From contig NZ_SSOM01000055.1 in assembly GCF_029871235.1 (NCBI RefSeq), positions 1 through 64,000 on the forward strand: a stretch of 64,000 bases of DNA. Direction: 5' to 3'. How positions within the stretch are numbered: position 1 is the first letter of the stretch; every line of letters begins with the position of its first letter. The notes under the pieces were generated by a model. The model was not told the origin of the DNA, made no database searches, and was given only the letters and a program-made list of their open reading frames with translations. This document shows, piece after piece, positions 16,364 to 24,720 of this stretch. A program made the translations under genes and the position numbers. This DNA is from Pseudomonas sp. BN411 (lineage in GTDB: Bacteria > Pseudomonadota > Gammaproteobacteria > Pseudomonadales > Pseudomonadaceae).

Positions 16364-16383
16364 TCTAGAGCAATTGCTCTAGA
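16364..16383. promoter_or_regulatory. Perfect 20-bp palindrome, MarR-like operator candidate
   Basis: TCTAGAGCAATTGCTCTAGA is fully self-complementary. It lies between the alpha/beta hydrolase start (16326) and divergent corA (16485). The AT-centred AGCAATTGCT core resembles MarR/OhrR-class sites. No MarR gene is present nearby. Confidence 0.6.
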
Positions 16384-16484
16384 CGTGCCATTGCAGAACC
16401 TCGGGCTTCGGCAAGACTCAGAGGATCAAGCGGGTTAATCTCCGCGTCACATTTCCCAACAACGGATGAAGGAACAGCTGAACC

Positions 16485-17456
16485 ATGGGTCGAGTCGTTG
16501 CCGCCGCTGTGTACGCCAAAGGCCGGAAAGTCACCGACATAACCCTCGATGAAGGTCTGCAATGGGCCAGCAAGCCGGGGCACTTCGTCTGGATCGGCCT
16601 GCATGACCCCGGCGCAGAGGAGCTTAGCAACCTGCAGCGGCAGTTCGACCTGCACGAGTTGGCCCTGGAAGACGCCCTCACCCGCCACACCCGGCCCAAG
16701 CTGGAAACCTTCGGCGATGCCCTGTTCCTGGTGGTCTACTCGCCAATCGAGGTGAACGGAGAGCTGCAGTTCATCGAGACCCAGCTGTTCGCCGGCAAGG
16801 GCTACATCATCAGCGCCCGCTATGGCGAATCCGCCCCCTACTCCCGTGTTCGCCAACGCTGCGAAGCCCGCCCGCTGCTGCTCGAACATGGCGAGGACTT
16901 CGTTCTCTACGCGCTGCTCAGCTTCGTGATGGAGAACTACCGGCCGTTGATGGACAGCTTCCATTCGGAGTTGGAGGAAATCGAGCAGGCCGTACTGGAA
17001 CGTCCGCTGGGCAAGGCCGACGTCGAACGCATCCATTGCCTGCGCCGTGACCTGCTGCGCCTGCGCCGCTACATCGGCCCCATGGGGGAAATCTGCGAAG
17101 AGCTGCAGCGCCTGGACTTCCCCTTCATCGACAAGCACATGCGACCTTACTTCCGCGACATCGCCATTCACGTCAAACGCCTGCTGGAAGACCTCACCGG
17201 CCTGCGCGAAATGGCCGACCACGCCATCGAGATCGGCCTCCTGCTGGAGTCTTCGCGACAAAGCGTGGTACAGCGCAAGTTCGCTGCGTGGGCCGCCATC
17301 CTCGCCTTCCCCACGGCCATTGCCGGCATCTACGGGATGAACTTCCAGTACATGCCGGAGCTGACCTGGCACTACGGCTACTACGGGGTGCTGGGGGTGG
17401 TAGCGACGGGCTGCACCGCGCTCTATGCAAGTTTCAAACACTACGGATGGCTGTAA
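16485..17456 (+). CDS. corA: CorA-family divalent cation transporter
   Basis: 323 residues. A long acidic cytosolic funnel domain is followed by two C-terminal membrane helices. The signature YGMNF (about residues 284-288) sits at the end of TM1 and the protein ends on a short basic tail (KHYGWL). It transports Mg2+ (or Co2+/Ni2+) as a homopentamer in the inner membrane. The closing stretch after YGMNF (QYMPELTWHYGYYG) fits CorA rather than ZntB, though the split is not decisive. ATG at 16485 has SD GAAGGA. Confidence 0.92.
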   Translation: MGRVVAAAVYAKGRKVTDITLDEGLQWASKPGHFVWIGLHDPGAEELSNLQRQFDLHELALEDALTRHTRPKLETFGDALFLVVYSPIEVNGELQFIETQLFAGKGYIISARYGESAPYSRVRQRCEARPLLLEHGEDFVLYALLSFVMENYRPLMDSFHSELEEIEQAVLERPLGKADVERIHCLRRDLLRLRRYIGPMGEICEELQRLDFPFIDKHMRPYFRDIAIHVKRLLEDLTGLREMADHAIEIGLLLESSRQSVVQRKFAAWAAILAFPTAIAGIYGMNFQYMPELTWHYGYYGVLGVVATGCTALYASFKHYGWL

Positions 17457-17489
17457 GGCGACGCGTTGCCAAGCCGGATCAGGCCCAAC

Positions 17490-17518
17490 AAAAAAGCCCG
17501 CCATATGGCGGGCTTTTT
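17490..17518. terminator. Bidirectional terminator
   Basis: AAAAAAGCCCGCC-ATAT-GGCGGGCTTTTT between convergent corA and the amidotransferase gene. Confidence 0.93.
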
Positions 17519-17535
17519 CATGGGTGAAGCGAGGA

Positions 17536-18255
17536 TCAGGCGGCGCGGTCGCGGGCGATGAAACGCATCATCCACTCGGCAACGGCGGCGCCCTGGTGGT
17601 CACGGTCCAGGCTGCTCACGCCCTGTTTGTAGACTTCATCGCCCAGGAAGTCGTGGCGCAGGTCCAGGATTGCGCGGGAGTAGTCAGCGACGAACTCCGG
17701 ATGCCCCTGGAAGCACAGCACCTGATCGCCAACGGCGTAAGCCGCATTCGGGCAGAAATCACTGGCCGCCAGCAGCGTGGCGTTCTCGGGCAGCTGGGTG
17801 ACCTGGTCCTGATGGCTGATCAGCAGCGTCAGATCGTCCAGCGCAGGAGTCATCCATTCCGGCTTCTGTTTCAGCTGGTAGCTGTGAGTACCGACGCCCC
17901 AGCCTTGGGTTGCGCGCTCGGTACGCCCGCCCAGCAAGAGGGCAAGCAGCTGATGGCCGAAGCACACGCCCAGCAGCTTGTCACCGGCCTCGTAGCGCGC
18001 CAGCAGGAACTCCTTGAGCTTCAGGATCCAGGGGTCGGTCCCGAAGGAGTCGGCCTTGCTGCCGGTTACCAGGTACGCGTCGAACTTTTCGCCCTCAGGC
18101 GGGTAATGCCCCTGCACCACGTTGTAGACACTGAACTCCGCGGCAATCGGTTGCTTGGCGAACAGCTGTTCGAACATAAGGCCGTAGCCCTTGTACTGGT
18201 CGATCAGTTCGGGGCGGAGAATGTCAGTTTCGAGAATGCAGATGCGAAGTGGCAT
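17536..18255 (-). CDS. Class I glutamine amidotransferase-like protein
   Basis: 239 residues, a stand-alone GATase1 domain. The nucleophile Cys98 is in LLGVCFGHQLL. The His/Glu pair is in CFQGHPEF near residue 200. SHQDQVTQLP matches the 'SHxDxV' segment seen in GuaA-like stand-alone glutaminases. Members hydrolyse glutamine or gamma-glutamyl compounds in the cytosol. A second stand-alone member is at 37489. The target is unknown. Confidence 0.88.
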   Translation of the reverse strand: MPLRICILETDILRPELIDQYKGYGLMFEQLFAKQPIAAEFSVYNVVQGHYPPEGEKFDAYLVTGSKADSFGTDPWILKLKEFLLARYEAGDKLLGVCFGHQLLALLLGGRTERATQGWGVGTHSYQLKQKPEWMTPALDDLTLLISHQDQVTQLPENATLLAASDFCPNAAYAVGDQVLCFQGHPEFVADYSRAILDLRHDFLGDEVYKQGVSSLDRDHQGAAVAEWMMRFIARDRAA

Positions 18256-18595
18256 TAGCTCATGGTTCCTGAAATGCAGAGAGGCTCTATGTGGGGGAAA
18301 TGTGCGTTTTATTTAACACAGTGACGGTGTGATTGAAATACCGTCTGGTCTACCTCTCCATAGCCTGCGCCTAACGGGCCGATAGACTGCTCCAGCCCTC
18401 CTTGCTCCCCCTCGGAACCCGCGAGGCCACACCGCTCTAGCGCGGGGCTTCCCGAGCACGTCAAGTAAAATTGACGGCGCCTCGGGGAACTATTGGTTCC
18501 ATCGATAGTTACCATGCTTGAAGGTCGTTTTTTCATCGAAACGATTTTCGCGACTCTACGCCCATCCCAAGTCCCCCCGGTCGCGGAGTCCAGTC
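18256..18595. other. Gene-free leader region with a compound hairpin
   Basis: No convincing coding sequence. It contains a nested hairpin CCCGAG..CGTCAA-GTAAAA-TTGACG..CTCGGG (18451-18486) and an inverted repeat AACTAT...ATAGTT (18488-18510), both upstream of the small membrane protein gene. Confidence 0.5.
18451..18510 (+). promoter_or_regulatory. Nested inverted repeats upstream of small membrane protein
   Basis: Stem CGTCAA/TTGACG (6 bp, perfect) is enclosed by CCCGAG/CTCGGG (6 bp, perfect). AACTAT/ATAGTT with an 11-bp gap follows. Spacing to the ATG at 18596 is 85 bp, which fits a leader structure or regulator sites. Confidence 0.4.
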
Positions 18596-18820
18596 ATGAG
18601 CAACCCCACCATCAAGTACGCACGCAACGGTGCCCTCGCCAGCCTCGGCCTGTATTTCGTCGTGGTGATGGTGGTCCTCGCGGTCAGCCTCGGTTACGAG
18701 CGCGGACGCATCGGCGTCAGCCCCACGGACGCATCGGTGAGCTTCTACCAGCAGCTGAGCCAGAGCATTCCGGTGCTGCTGGCAAGCCAGAGGAAGCCGA
18801 GTGGCAGACACCAGGGCTGA
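18596..18820 (+). CDS. Small single-pass membrane protein
   Basis: 74 residues from ATG at 18596 (SD GCGGAG). One strong hydrophobic segment (LASLGLYFVVVMVVLAVSLGY, about residues 13-33) is followed by a polar C-terminal part with YERGRIGVSPTDASVSFYQQLSQ. The longer reading frame upstream lacks family character. No known family recognised. It precedes another small envelope ORF by 24 bp, so the two may be co-transcribed. Confidence 0.6.
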   Translation: MSNPTIKYARNGALASLGLYFVVVMVVLAVSLGYERGRIGVSPTDASVSFYQQLSQSIPVLLASQRKPSGRHQG

Positions 18821-18844
18821 TGACAGGAACAGGCGATCACGACG

Positions 18845-19108
18845 ATGAAGCAGCAACGGAACCGGCTCTATTTCCTCACCGCCCTGGCTGTCATGACCAA
18901 CGGCTTCTCGCTGATCGGCTGCGCCCATGGCTCGGTGGGTGCGGTCGCCAAGAACATCGAGGCCAACCACAACATCAGCCGCGGCATCACCACTGAACTG
19001 TCCCTGCGCGGCCATTCCAGCAACCCACCGCAGCGCAACCTGCCGCAAGTACCCAAGCCCTTCATGCTGGAGTGCCTGGACAAGGGCACCTGCGTCTGGA
19101 TGGGTTGA
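18845..19108 (+). CDS. Small predicted lipoprotein or anchored exported protein
   Basis: 87 residues. A basic N-terminus (MKQQRNR) and a hydrophobic run lead into LIGC, which fits a lipobox with Cys at residue 26. The mature part is polar and ends in LECLDKGTCVWMG with two further Cys residues. It is 24 bp downstream of the small membrane protein. Function unknown. Without the Cys lipidation it would be an exported or single-pass protein. Confidence 0.55.
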   Translation: MKQQRNRLYFLTALAVMTNGFSLIGCAHGSVGAVAKNIEANHNISRGITTELSLRGHSSNPPQRNLPQVPKPFMLECLDKGTCVWMG

Positions 19109-19276
19109 GATGCAACCACTGAATCGCCATGGCGAGACCCTCAACGGCGCCTTGGGGACAACCACCTGAGCGACAAACGGGCCACGAGTGGCAACAACCA
19201 TCTGGCGTTAAATTCCGTCGTACCCGTCAACTTCCGGTAGACTGCCGCCCCGTTTTTCACTCAAGGGAACGCAGCA

Positions 19277-19648
19277 GTGTTCATCAAGGCATTACGAGTC
19301 GGCTTGGGCCAGTTGATCATCTTCCTCGACTTCATCACCCGTCCGCGCAAGCTGCGTCGCCCCGCCGAGGCGCAAGCCCAGGTGGCGGAAGAGACCGCCA
19401 ACCTCGCGCTCTACCAGTTCAACGCTTGCCCCTTCTGCGTGAAGACCCGCCGCGCCATGCACCGGCTGAACCTGCCAATCGCCCTGCGCGACGCGAAGAA
19501 CGATGAAGGTCATCGCGCCGCCCTGCTGGCCGGTGGTGGAAAGATCAAGGTGCCCTGCCTGCGCATCGAGGAAAACGGTGAAAGCCGCTGGATGTACGAG
19601 TCCAACGACATCATCCGTTACCTGGAAAGCCGCTTCGCCAAGGCGTGA
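19277..19648 (+). CDS. Membrane-anchored glutaredoxin / GST N-terminal-like protein
   Basis: 123 residues from GTG at 19277. An N-terminal hydrophobic helix (about 5-20, LRVGLGQLIIFLDFI) precedes a thioredoxin-fold domain with CPFC (Cys51 and Cys54), the cis-Pro loop IKVPCLRIEE and YESNDIIRYLESRF. It probably uses glutathione to reduce disulfides. The hydrophobic N-terminus suggests inner-membrane tethering with the domain in the cytosol. Single gene with its own terminator. Confidence 0.88.
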   Translation: MFIKALRVGLGQLIIFLDFITRPRKLRRPAEAQAQVAEETANLALYQFNACPFCVKTRRAMHRLNLPIALRDAKNDEGHRAALLAGGGKIKVPCLRIEENGESRWMYESNDIIRYLESRFAKA

Positions 19649-19666
19649 CTCACGCCGCGCGCAAAT

Positions 19667-19697
19667 AAAAAACCGGCTCACAGTGAGCCGGTTTTTT
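19667..19697. terminator. Bidirectional terminator
   Basis: AAAAAACCGGCTCAC-A-GTGAGCCGGTTTTTT between the convergent glutaredoxin and FadB-like genes. Confidence 0.93.
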
Positions 19698-19712
19698 ATG
19701 CGCCGCAGGAAG

Positions 19713-21857
19713 CTAGAAGCGTTCGTCCCTGGCCGCCTTGTCCAGCAGCAGCGCCGGCGGCTCGAAGCGCTCGCCATACTGCTCGGCCAGGTAGCGGGCG
19801 CGGGCCACGAAGTCGCGCAGGCCGTACTGGTTGATGAACTGCAGCACGCCACCAGTCCACGCGGAGAAGCCGATGCCGAAGATGGAGCCGATATTGGCGT
19901 CGGCCACGGAGTGGAGTACACCCTCCTCCACGCAGCGCACGGTTTCGATGGCCTGGATGAAGACGATGCGGTCGCGCACGTCTTCCTGCGGGATCTGCCG
20001 GTCGGCCTTCTCGAAGCGCACCTTCAGCTCCGGCCAGAGGCGCTTCCTGCCGCCCGCCGGGTAGTCGTAGAAGCCGCCGCCCGCCGCTTTGCCCAGCCGC
20101 TTGTACTCGTTGACCATCAGATCGATCACGGCAAAGGCCGGATGCTGTGGCATCACTTTGCCCTCGGCCTTGAGGTCCTCGGCGGTCTGGTTGCGGATGT
20201 GGGTCATCAGGCCCATGGAGACTTCATCGGAAATCGCCAGCGGCCCCACCGGCATGCCGGCCTTGCGGGTTTCGTTCTCGATCATCGCCGCCGATACGCC
20301 TTCACCCAGCATGGCGATACCTTCGTTGGTGAAGGTGCCGAATACGCGGGAGGTGAAGAATCCGCGGCTGTCGTTGACCACGATCGGGGTCTTCTTGATC
20401 TGCAGCACGTAGTCGAAGCCACGGGCCAGGGTTTCGTCCGAGGTCTTCTCGCCACGGATGATTTCCACCAGCGGCATGCGGTCCACCGGACTGAAGAAGT
20501 GCAGGCCGATGAACTTCTCCGGACGGCTCACCGCCTGGGCCAGGCCGGTGATCGGCAGGGTCGAGGTGTTGGAGGCGATCACCGCATCCGGCAACGCGTT
20601 GGCCTCGGCGGCGGCGCTGACCTTGGCCTTCAGCTCGCGGTTCTCGAACACGGCTTCGATGATGAGATCGCAGCCGTCGAAGTCAGTGTCGCTGGCCGTC
20701 GGTTTGATGCGGGCGAGGATGGCATCGCGCTTCTCGGCGGCCATATGTCCACGGCTGACAAGCTGGTCGAGCAGGCCCTGGGTATAGGCCTTGCCCTTCT
20801 CGGCCGCCTCGACCGACACATCCTTCAGCACCACCTCGATACCGGCAATGGCGGAAACGTAGGCAATGCCCGCGCCCATCATGCCGGCGCCGAGCACGCC
20901 CACTTTCTTCGTCACGTAAGGCGCCGGGCCCTTGGGACGGGAGCTACCGGCATTGATCTCGTTCAGCTGGAACCAGAAGGTGCCGATCATGTTCTTGGCC
21001 ACCTGGCCCGTGGTCAGCTCGGTGAAGTAGCGCGCCTCGATCAACTGGGCGGTGTCGAAGTCCACCTGAGCGCCTTCAACGGCGGCGCACATGATCTTCT
21101 CCGGCGCCGGGAAGCAGCCCTTGGTCTTGTCACGCAACACGCTCGGCGCGATGGCCAGCATCTGCGCCACGGCGGGGCTGGACGGAGTGCCGCCGGGAAT
21201 CTTGTAGCCGGGGGTGTCCCAGGGTTGCGCCGCCTTGGGGTTGGCGACGATCCAGGCGCGGGCCTTGGCCAGCATCTCCTCCGGCGACTGCGCCAGGTCG
21301 TGGATCAGTCCAGCCTTGAGGGCCTGCTCCGGACGCACCTTGCGACCTTCGGCGAGGTACGGCAGCACCTTCTCGATACCCAGCAGGCGCACCATGCGCA
21401 CCACGCCGCCACCGCCCGGCAGCAGGCCGAGGGTCACTTCCGGCAGGCCGAGCTGCACGCTGCTGTCATTCAGGGCGATGCGGTGATGGCAGGCCAGGCA
21501 GATTTCCCAACCGCCACCCAGCGCAGCGCCATTAATCGCGGCCACCACCGGTTTGCCGAGGGTTTCCAGGCGGCGCAACTGGCCCTTGAGGCCCAGCACC
21601 ATCTGGTAGAAGGCGTTGGCTTCGGCCTTGGTGACCCTGATCAGCTCATTGAGGTCGCCGCCGGCAAAGAAGGTCTTCTTGGCCGAGGTGATAATCACGC
21701 CGGCGATGCTGTCCTTCTCGGCTTCGAGGCGTCCGACGGTCTTGGCCATGGCCTCGCGGTACACCGCATTCATGGTGTTGGCGCTCTGGCCGGGCATGTC
21801 CATGGTCAGGACGACGATGTTGTCCTGGCCTTTTTCGTAACGGATGGCGTCTGTCAT
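19713..21857 (-). CDS. Multifunctional enoyl-CoA hydratase / 3-hydroxyacyl-CoA dehydrogenase (FadB/FadJ-like)
   Basis: 714 residues. The N-terminal crotonase domain has NGAALGGGWEICLACHHRIAL and LPEVTLGLLPGGGG with its catalytic Glu. The central Rossmann domain starts at about residue 320 with VGVLGAGMMGAGIAYVSA and has NTSTLPIT and HFFSPVDRMPLVEI. The C-terminal dehydrogenase domains follow. It does hydration and NAD-linked oxidation of acyl-CoA in beta-oxidation and works with the thiolase encoded 31 bp upstream. The order (thiolase first, then FadB) and 714/401-residue sizes resemble the P. aeruginosa PA1737/PA1736 pair rather than its faoAB operon (from memory). Confidence 0.93.
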   Translation of the reverse strand: MTDAIRYEKGQDNIVVLTMDMPGQSANTMNAVYREAMAKTVGRLEAEKDSIAGVIITSAKKTFFAGGDLNELIRVTKAEANAFYQMVLGLKGQLRRLETLGKPVVAAINGAALGGGWEICLACHHRIALNDSSVQLGLPEVTLGLLPGGGGVVRMVRLLGIEKVLPYLAEGRKVRPEQALKAGLIHDLAQSPEEMLAKARAWIVANPKAAQPWDTPGYKIPGGTPSSPAVAQMLAIAPSVLRDKTKGCFPAPEKIMCAAVEGAQVDFDTAQLIEARYFTELTTGQVAKNMIGTFWFQLNEINAGSSRPKGPAPYVTKKVGVLGAGMMGAGIAYVSAIAGIEVVLKDVSVEAAEKGKAYTQGLLDQLVSRGHMAAEKRDAILARIKPTASDTDFDGCDLIIEAVFENRELKAKVSAAAEANALPDAVIASNTSTLPITGLAQAVSRPEKFIGLHFFSPVDRMPLVEIIRGEKTSDETLARGFDYVLQIKKTPIVVNDSRGFFTSRVFGTFTNEGIAMLGEGVSAAMIENETRKAGMPVGPLAISDEVSMGLMTHIRNQTAEDLKAEGKVMPQHPAFAVIDLMVNEYKRLGKAAGGGFYDYPAGGRKRLWPELKVRFEKADRQIPQEDVRDRIVFIQAIETVRCVEEGVLHSVADANIGSIFGIGFSAWTGGVLQFINQYGLRDFVARARYLAEQYGERFEPPALLLDKAARDERF

Positions 21858-21888
21858 TTCTTATGTCCCATTCGCAGCCATAGACGGA

Positions 21889-23094
21889 TCAGATTCGTTC
21901 GATGATGGTGGCGATACCCATGCCGCCGCCGACACAGAGCGTCGCCAGGCCGTAGCGCAGGTTGCGCGCCTCCAGCTCATCCAGCAGGGTGCCGAGGATG
22001 GCGCAGCCGGTGGCGCCCAGCGGATGGCCCATGGCAATGGAGCCGCCGTTGACGTTGACCTTCTCTTCCGGCACGCCCATGTCCTTCATGAACTTCATCA
22101 CCACCGAGGCGAAGGCTTCGTTGACCTCGAACAGGTCGATGTCCGCCACGCTCAGGCCGGCCTTGGCCAGGGCCTTGCGGGTGGCCGGCGCCGGCCCGGT
22201 GAGCATGATGGTCGGATCGGTGCTGGTCACCGCCGTGGCAACGATGCGCGCGCGAGGCTTCAGGCCCAGTTCCCTGCCCTTGGCGGCGGAGCCAATGAGC
22301 ATGGCGGCCGCGCCGTCGACGATGCCGGAGCTGTTGCCGGGCGTGTGCACGTGCTCAATGCGCTCGACCTGGCTGTACTTGCGCAGGGCGGTGGCGTCGA
22401 AGCCCATCTGGCCCATCATCTCGAAGCTGGCCTTGAGCGCGCCCAGGCCTTCGAGGGTGGAGTCGGCGCGGATGAACTCGTCGTGGTCGAGCAGGACGAT
22501 GCCGTTCTGATCAGTAACCGGCACCAGGGACTTCTTGAAGGCGCCATTGGCACGGGCACTGGCGGCCTTCTGCTGGGAGCGCAGGGCGAAGGCGTCGACA
22601 TCCGCGCGGCTGAAACCCTCCAGGGTGGCAATCAGGTCGGCACCGATACCCTGGGGCACGAAGCTGGTGTGGAAGTTGGTTTCCGGGTCCATGGCCCAGG
22701 CGCCACCGTCGGAGCCCATGGGCACGCGGGACATGGACTCCACGCCACCGGCCACCACCAGGTCCTCGAAACCGGAACGCACCTTCATCGCCGCCAGGTT
22801 TACCGCTTCCAGGCCCGATGCGCAGAATCGGTTGATCTGCTGGCCGGAAACGGTCTCGTCCCAGTCGGCCACCAGCGCGGCGGTCTTGGCAATATCGGCG
22901 CCCTGATCACCCACCGGGGTCACGCAGCCGAGGACGATGTCGTCCACCTGGCTGGTGTCCAGGTCATTGCGTTCGGCCAGAGCGCGCAGCAGCCCGGCGA
23001 TCAGGTTGACCGGCTTGACGCTGTGCAGAGCGCCGTCCTTCTTGCCCTTGCCGCGGGGCGTGCGCACCGCGTCGAAAATGAATGCTTCGGTCAT
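21889..23094 (-). CDS. Acetyl-CoA acyltransferase (thiolase)
   Basis: 401 residues, standard thiolase length. Active-site Cys in [18 protein letters not shown], His in [17 protein letters not shown], and the C-terminal [13 protein letters not shown] with the second Cys. It cleaves 3-ketoacyl-CoA to acetyl-CoA and a shortened acyl-CoA. First gene of the two-gene operon. Its leader has an AAGAACAACA motif 40 nt upstream, and a TGACCG/CGGTCA inverted repeat lies further upstream. Confidence 0.95.
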   Translation of the reverse strand: MTEAFIFDAVRTPRGKGKKDGALHSVKPVNLIAGLLRALAERNDLDTSQVDDIVLGCVTPVGDQGADIAKTAALVADWDETVSGQQINRFCASGLEAVNLAAMKVRSGFEDLVVAGGVESMSRVPMGSDGGAWAMDPETNFHTSFVPQGIGADLIATLEGFSRADVDAFALRSQQKAASARANGAFKKSLVPVTDQNGIVLLDHDEFIRADSTLEGLGALKASFEMMGQMGFDATALRKYSQVERIEHVHTPGNSSGIVDGAAAMLIGSAAKGRELGLKPRARIVATAVTSTDPTIMLTGPAPATRKALAKAGLSVADIDLFEVNEAFASVVMKFMKDMGVPEEKVNVNGGSIAMGHPLGATGCAILGTLLDELEARNLRYGLATLCVGGGMGIATIIERI

Positions 23095-23133
23095 GGCGTC
23101 CTCTTGAGGCAGCTAGGCGGCACCGCTGGTGCC

Positions 23134-23143
23134 TGTTGTTCTT
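23134..23143 (-). promoter_or_regulatory. Hfq/Crc-like motif in thiolase leader
   Basis: Minus strand AAGAACAACA fits AAnAAnAA, 40 nt upstream of the thiolase ATG. Confidence 0.4.
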
Positions 23144-23229
23144 GTACGTGGACCACCGGAGTCCCGGCAGGCTGTGGCTACCTTATCGCTATAGGCCAAG
23201 TGCTCAATGACGGAAATGCTCAGCCCCAT

Positions 23230-23256
23230 TGACCGCTGCGCTCAGACGAACGGTCA
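23230..23256. promoter_or_regulatory. TGACCG/CGGTCA inverted repeat upstream of thiolase
   Basis: Perfect 6-bp arms separated by 15 bp. The right arm extends to CGGTCAGT, the same half-site as in the palindrome upstream of the crotonase (13983-13998). Possible shared fatty-acid regulator. Confidence 0.35.
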
Positions 23257-23520
23257 GTTGATGGCCAGTTGCTGGCCAAGGCGAAAGGGATGTGTCTGGC
23301 TTCGGGGCTGGTCAATGGCCATCAGACACGCTCAATAACCGGGCATTACTAATACCCTCGCGCTAGTTACCAACCGATATAAGCGCAATGTGATGCCGGC
23401 CCTAGAGTTTGAAATGTATGCAGCCACCGCCGGGATTTGCCGGGGTGGCATTTCGTCAAAAGCCACGGGGGAAGGTGAGGTTCCGGGCCGGCCGTAGGGA
23501 GCCCTGACCGACGCGCCTCC

Positions 23521-23531
23521 AACAACAACAA
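23521..23531 (+). promoter_or_regulatory. Hfq/Crc-like motif before 31-aa ORF
   Basis: AACAACAACAA runs directly into the AAAGGCAG Shine-Dalgarno of the small ORF at 23544. Confidence 0.45.
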
Positions 23532-23543
23532 AGGCAGTTGGCC

Positions 23544-23639
23544 ATGTTCAAGCAGCCGAAAATGCGGCAAGCGAGCCTGATCGTCTTTGCCACCACCGTC
23601 ATTCTCATCCTTCCCAACCTGACCCGACTGGTCAGCTGA
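23544..23639 (+). CDS. 31-residue small membrane protein
   Basis: Short ORF of 31 codons plus TGA with a good SD (AAAGGCAG, 8 nt before ATG). Sequence MFKQPKMRQASLIVFATTVI then LILPNLTRLVS: a basic N-terminus and one hydrophobic helix, as in known bacterial small membrane proteins. An A-rich AACAACAACAA motif overlaps the translation-initiation region. No family is claimed. Confidence 0.55.
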   Translation: MFKQPKMRQASLIVFATTVILILPNLTRLVS

Positions 23640-23686
23640 TCGTCACCCGTCAACTGGTCGTCCTGTGCTGCGTACCGCCATTGCGG

Positions 23687-24574
23687 TCAACGCAGCGCGG
23701 GTAGCCACCATGCCAGCAGCAGCGGAATCAACGCGAAGGACAGCAGCGTCGAGCACATCACCAGGCTCGCCACCGCCTCCGGCGAACGACCCGCGCGCAC
23801 TGCAAACAGGTAGTTGAACACCGCAACCGGCATGGACGACTGCATCACCAGCACGCCCTGGGCCAGCGGCGACAGGCCGAGCGCCCAGCCCACCAGCCAG
23901 CCGATGGCGGCACCGCAGAGGATCCGCAGCGCTCCCAGGAGCATGCCGTTGCCCAGGTGATGCACGCGAATGCTGGCCAGGGACACGCCAAGGGTCAGCA
24001 GCATCAGCGGAATGGTCATCCCGCCCAGCAGGCTGATGGTGTTGGCCAGCCAGAGCGGCAGGTGGAGGTCCCAGATCACCAGCGGCAATGCCAGCGCCAG
24101 GCTGATGATGATGGGGTTGGCCAGGAGCTTCTTCGGCGAACGCTCGGTGCCGGAAAGCAGCAGGCCCAGGCTGAAGTGCCCGACCGACAACACCAGGAAG
24201 AAGGCCACCGCCAGCGCCAGCCCCTTCTCGCCGAAGGCGTAGAGGGCAATCGGCAGGCCCATGTTGCCGGAGTTGGGGAACAGGTAGGCCGGCACGAGGA
24301 TGCGCCAGTCCTGGCGGAACACCCGGCTGAACAGGATGCCGACCAGCCCCATGGCCAGCATGACCAGCAGACAGGCGATCGCCAGTTGGCCGAAGGCATG
24401 GCGGTCGATCTCGGTGCGGCTCAGGGTGGAGAGCACGAGGCTCGGCGTGCCGATGTTCAGCACCAGGCGCGCGATGAACTCCGTGGGATAGGGCTGCCCC
24501 GAACGCGCCCAACCGTAACCTAGGCCGGCGGCGATGAGCACCGGCGCCATGACTGCGAACAACTCGGCCAGCAC
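23687..24574 (-). CDS. AEC-family (auxin efflux carrier-type) transporter
   Basis: 295 residues if started at the second GTG (24574), which sits 6 nt from the AAGGA SD; the first GTG (24580) abuts it. About ten hydrophobic segments in two inverted halves, with LFPNSGNMGLPIALYAFG, the conserved AEC signature near TM4-5. AEC members in bacteria export or import small organic acids or amino-acid-like compounds across the inner membrane. Substrate unknown. It is transcribed away from the rhodanese gene. Confidence 0.9.
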   Translation of the reverse strand: MLAELFAVMAPVLIAAGLGYGWARSGQPYPTEFIARLVLNIGTPSLVLSTLSRTEIDRHAFGQLAIACLLVMLAMGLVGILFSRVFRQDWRILVPAYLFPNSGNMGLPIALYAFGEKGLALAVAFFLVLSVGHFSLGLLLSGTERSPKKLLANPIIISLALALPLVIWDLHLPLWLANTISLLGGMTIPLMLLTLGVSLASIRVHHLGNGMLLGALRILCGAAIGWLVGWALGLSPLAQGVLVMQSSMPVAVFNYLFAVRAGRSPEAVASLVMCSTLLSFALIPLLLAWWLPALR

Positions 24575-24720
24575 GGCCACTCCTTAAGAGCTGCAGGTGC
24601 CCTGAACGGGCTCCGAAACAGAGCTCTGACAATGACGGAAAGCCGCGATCCTAACGGCCTGCGCCCCCCTCGGGCAATTGTGATAGCTTGCCCGGACACG
24701 CTTTAGAAGGAGCCGCCATA

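Larger units (their letters stand above)
23095..23543. other. Divergent regulatory region upstream of thiolase operon
   Basis: No gene supported. It contains the Hfq/Crc-like motif at 23134-23143, the inverted repeat at 23230-23256 and the A-rich motif at 23521-23531. Confidence 0.5.

Noticed and set aside
19503-21905. 800-codon plus-strand frame
   Set aside because: Antisense shadow of the FadB-like gene; no recognisable domain.
23643-24632. 329-codon frame overlapping the AEC gene
   Set aside because: Alternative frame of the AEC transporter; the 23687 frame has the AEC signature and membrane segments.
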